The translations under genes were made by a program, and so were the position numbers. A model generated the notes under the pieces. That model saw nothing but the letters and a program-made list of their open reading frames with translations. It ran no database searches and was not told where the DNA came from. A DNA stretch of 8,032 bases, from positions 1 to 8,032 of the forward strand of contig JAUYEQ010000457.1 of NCBI GenBank assembly GCA_030691295.1. Reading direction: 5' to 3'. Positions 5,623 to 8,032 of this stretch are shown here, piece after piece. Position 1 is the stretch's first letter, and each line of letters begins with the position of its first letter. The DNA is from Bacteroidota bacterium. GTDB lineage: Bacteria; Bacteroidota; Bacteroidia; Bacteroidales; Prolixibacteraceae.

Positions 5623-8032
5623 ATGAAAACACTAACCAGCACTCTGTTTTCCATATTGTTATTCTTTTCCCAACTTTTCTCACAGGATATTGAACGCTTG
5701 ATCGAATCAAAAAAGCCGCCTCTGTTCGAGAAACTTTATGTGCATGTCGATCGCGAATTGTATGCTCCCGGCGATGTCATTTGGTTGAAAGCCTACCATG
5801 TAAATGGGGTTACCCATCAACTCAATGCGAATTTCAGAAATATATTTGTTCAGTTGATAGCCGAAGATGGCAATGTAGTAAAGGATTTGATGTTGTTATC
5901 GACCAATGGCCAGGCATATTGCCAGTTTAAAACTGAAATGCTGCCAAGCGGATCTTATACCATCAGGGCTTTTACAAAATACCTGGAGAACTTTGGAGAA
6001 GAGGCCTTGTTTCATAAGAAAATATGGATTACGAAATCGCTAAATACTACTGATACTGCAGAAAAGAATCAGGCAGATAATTCAAAAATTGATATATCCT
6101 TTTTGCCTGAAGGCGGGAACATGGTGCTAAACACATCGAATAGCGTCGCGTTCAAAGCGATCGACAACAAGGGGAAAGGAATTTATGTCACTGGAAAAAT
6201 CTGGAATGACCTGGGAGATACGATTACCTCTTTCAGCTCCAGTTATCTTGGAATGGGTAAATTGGTCATGATGCCTGAAGATGACAGAACGTATTTTGCC
6301 ACCATCGATCACTTTCCCGAATTGAAAATACAGCTTCCACCAGCCAAAGTAAATGGTATTTGTTTGAATTACAAAGAGAAGGACGAGTCGCTGATGTTTG
6401 AAATTTCCAGAAACATGAAGCTGAGTAATTATCCTGAATTTTATATGGTTGCTTCTCATAAGGGGAATGTACTCTTCTACAAAAAGATCGGAATGGGTGA
6501 TTATACTCAGAACATTAAAGTGAATAAGGATCTTTTTCCAATGGGAATTTCAAAAATTACTTTACTTGATACTACCATGATCCCAATGGCCGAACGCCTC
6601 GTTTTTGTTGACGATGGCAGTGGCGATTTGCTCAATCTTCGGTTAAACCAGAATGAATTTAAGCCCCGCGAGGAAGTGAAGATGATTGTTGATGCAGTTC
6701 TGGAGCCGGGAGATTCCATCACCTCCACAATGTCGGTAGCAGTGGTTAATAAAAGCTATCTCAGTTCTGGAGAGAATAGCCAAAACATTAAAAGTTATTT
6801 ATTACTCGACTCCGATTTGAAAGGCGCCATTGAATCTCCGGCAGCTTATTTTGTTGATGATAAGTTCCATACCTCAGCCGAAAAACTTGATTTGTTGATG
6901 TTGGTTCATGGATGGAGATCCTATTTGTGGGACGATATTGAGAAAGTTCCACAACCCACTACCGACGATTGGAACGATGCAGGAATCGACATTTCAGGCT
7001 ATGTAAAAAAACTTTTATGGAAAGAGCCGGTCGCCGATGCCGAGGTTTCAATGGATTATGTATTCAGGGATTTTTGTATTGGAAAGGCTATTACCGATCA
7101 GGATGGACGATTTCTTTTCAAACACACCTTCCTGGTGGATACAATAAAAGTGATGATGAATGTCCGGACAAAAAATAGAACCAGCAATGCAGAAATAATA
7201 CTCGATGCATTGTCAAAAAAAGATTCGGTGGTTTCGCCTTCTTTGTTAAACAGCTCATGTTTTCCGATGGAATTGAATCCTGATTTTAACCGCAATAATT
7301 CTTTCCGGCAAATGAAGGAATTGGAATTCAATCCTGAAAAGGGAACGATTTTATTGGAAGGTGTTGATATTATTGAGGATAAAAGCAAGGCTTGGGGACT
7401 TAGCGCTGCTGAAATCCCATGGGCTGACAGAACCTTATCTTTAACAAAAGATGATTACCACTTTAGAGATCTGCTTGATTATTTGACATACACTGTGCCT
7501 GGTTTTAGGGAAGATGTGGATACTTTAAAGAAGGGTAACAGAGTTTACTCGTTCGTGGTTAATTTAAGACCTATTGGCTTGGGTGAAATACGTGAAATTA
7601 GAACCATAAGACTAAAAGATGTTGAAAGGATAGATATTTACGATAATCCTTCGATTACCATTGGAATAATTCCCGATGCATTAAATTTTAAAGAAAAACC
7701 TACTGGGAAAATTCTTGTTTACTTAAAGCTTGATCGTCTGGTTGCTAAATTCGACGATTATGTGAAAGGAAGAATTATTCCTGAATTACAAGGTTTTAAC
7801 ATGCCAGTCAAATTCTACTCACCAAAATATACGCTTGAGAATATTAACTCGCCAAATCCGGATTTCAGGCCAACTTTATACTGGAATCCCAATGTTAGTT
7901 TCGTAAACGGAAATGCAAATCTCGATTTTTTTACCGCCAATGAGGTCGCCGATTATGTTGTATATCTGGAGGGAATCAGCAAAAACGGGAGAATTTATTT
8001 CGGCACAACCAGTTTTTCGGTCAATAGAAAAT
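5623..8032 (+). CDS. Secreted MG2 / carboxypeptidase-regulatory / plug-like protein (3' end outside window)
   Basis: One uninterrupted frame of 803 codons runs from ATG 5623 to the window edge. An N-terminal signal peptide (hydrophobic to about residue 20, probable cleavage before Gln21) implies export. KLYVHVDRELYAPGDVIWLKAY (about 37-58) is the hallmark of the macroglobulin MG2 domain. Beta-rich MG-like segments follow, with a HGWRSYLW motif at 429-436. A carboxypeptidase-regulatory-like Ig fold lies at about 457-520 (ISGYVKKLL, ITDQDGRFLF). A segment resembling a TonB plug fragment follows (LLEGVDIIED, 577-586; FRDLLDYLTYTVPGF, 614-628). The end, with YWNPN and FGTTSFSVNRK, resembles the usual C-terminus of these proteins. 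I see no thioester CxEQ motif and no receptor beta-barrel, so it is neither a classical alpha-2-macroglobulin nor a TonB receptor. Such proteins are common in Bacteroidota; their role is unknown. A partial -7 box (TATATTTA) is at 5592-5599. Confidence 0.85.
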   Translation, partial: MKTLTSTLFSILLFFSQLFSQDIERLIESKKPPLFEKLYVHVDRELYAPGDVIWLKAYHVNGVTHQLNANFRNIFVQLIAEDGNVVKDLMLLSTNGQAYCQFKTEMLPSGSYTIRAFTKYLENFGEEALFHKKIWITKSLNTTDTAEKNQADNSKIDISFLPEGGNMVLNTSNSVAFKAIDNKGKGIYVTGKIWNDLGDTITSFSSSYLGMGKLVMMPEDDRTYFATIDHFPELKIQLPPAKVNGICLNYKEKDESLMFEISRNMKLSNYPEFYMVASHKGNVLFYKKIGMGDYTQNIKVNKDLFPMGISKITLLDTTMIPMAERLVFVDDGSGDLLNLRLNQNEFKPREEVKMIVDAVLEPGDSITSTMSVAVVNKSYLSSGENSQNIKSYLLLDSDLKGAIESPAAYFVDDKFHTSAEKLDLLMLVHGWRSYLWDDIEKVPQPTTDDWNDAGIDISGYVKKLLWKEPVADAEVSMDYVFRDFCIGKAITDQDGRFLFKHTFLVDTIKVMMNVRTKNRTSNAEIILDALSKKDSVVSPSLLNSSCFPMELNPDFNRNNSFRQMKELEFNPEKGTILLEGVDIIEDKSKAWGLSAAEIPWADRTLSLTKDDYHFRDLLDYLTYTVPGFREDVDTLKKGNRVYSFVVNLRPIGLGEIREIRTIRLKDVERIDIYDNPSITIGIIPDALNFKEKPTGKILVYLKLDRLVAKFDDYVKGRIIPELQGFNMPVKFYSPKYTLENINSPNPDFRPTLYWNPNVSFVNGNANLDFFTANEVADYVVYLEGISKNGRIYFGTTSFSVNRK

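Noticed and set aside
6127..7388. Several antisense frames of 70-110 codons inside the large secreted protein gene.
   Set aside because: The + strand carries one continuous 803-codon frame with a signal peptide and recognisable domains; the antisense frames have none and are overlapped throughout.
5623..8032. Classical alpha-2-macroglobulin protease inhibitor.
   Set aside because: The MG2-like segment is present, but I see no CxEQ thioester motif, and the protein is about half the usual length.
1..8032. CRISPR array, tRNA or rRNA gene, insertion sequence, or a new defence system.
   Set aside because: I saw no regularly spaced repeats, no tRNA- or rRNA-like sequence, no transposase or terminal inverted repeats, and no nuclease, helicase or toxin-antitoxin gene.

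Overview
The window looks like an ordinary chromosomal segment of a Bacteroidota bacterium, possibly of the Marinilabiliales/Prolixibacteraceae type; the family level is a guess. The clues are TAnnTTTG-type -7 promoter boxes with a TTG-like element 19 bases upstream, the near absence of Shine-Dalgarno sequences, and protein types typical of the phylum: an ECF sigma factor paired with an unrelated membrane protein, a GH20 lipoprotein, and a large MG2 / carboxypeptidase-regulatory / plug-like secreted protein. Every gene seen is on the + strand.

Layout. The left edge holds the C-terminal part of a GNAT acetyltransferase. After a gap of about 255 bases comes a two-gene unit: an ECF sigma factor (best start at 473, not the upstream TTG) followed 4 bases later by a cysteine-free four-helix membrane protein that may be its partner or anti-sigma factor. 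Next is a DUF4256 protein, then a cyclophilin-type peptidyl-prolyl isomerase with its own promoter and a clear intrinsic terminator, then a ten-helix EamA/DMT transporter with its own promoter. A GH20 beta-N-acetylhexosaminidase lipoprotein lies 56 bases further on and ends at a very long symmetric hairpin. From 5623 to the right edge runs one uninterrupted 803-codon frame encoding a secreted macroglobulin-like protein, which probably ends within a few bases of the window edge.

How the genes work together. Only the sigma factor and its membrane neighbour look like a functional pair. The transporter and hexosaminidase could be co-transcribed, but no SusC/SusD pair or other carbohydrate genes flank them, so a polysaccharide utilisation locus is not supported. 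The other genes look like independent housekeeping or accessory units separated by promoters and terminators. I see no mobile element, CRISPR array, RNA gene or defence system. The parts least explained by known biology are the sigma/membrane-protein pair, the DUF4256 protein and the large MG2/plug-like protein.
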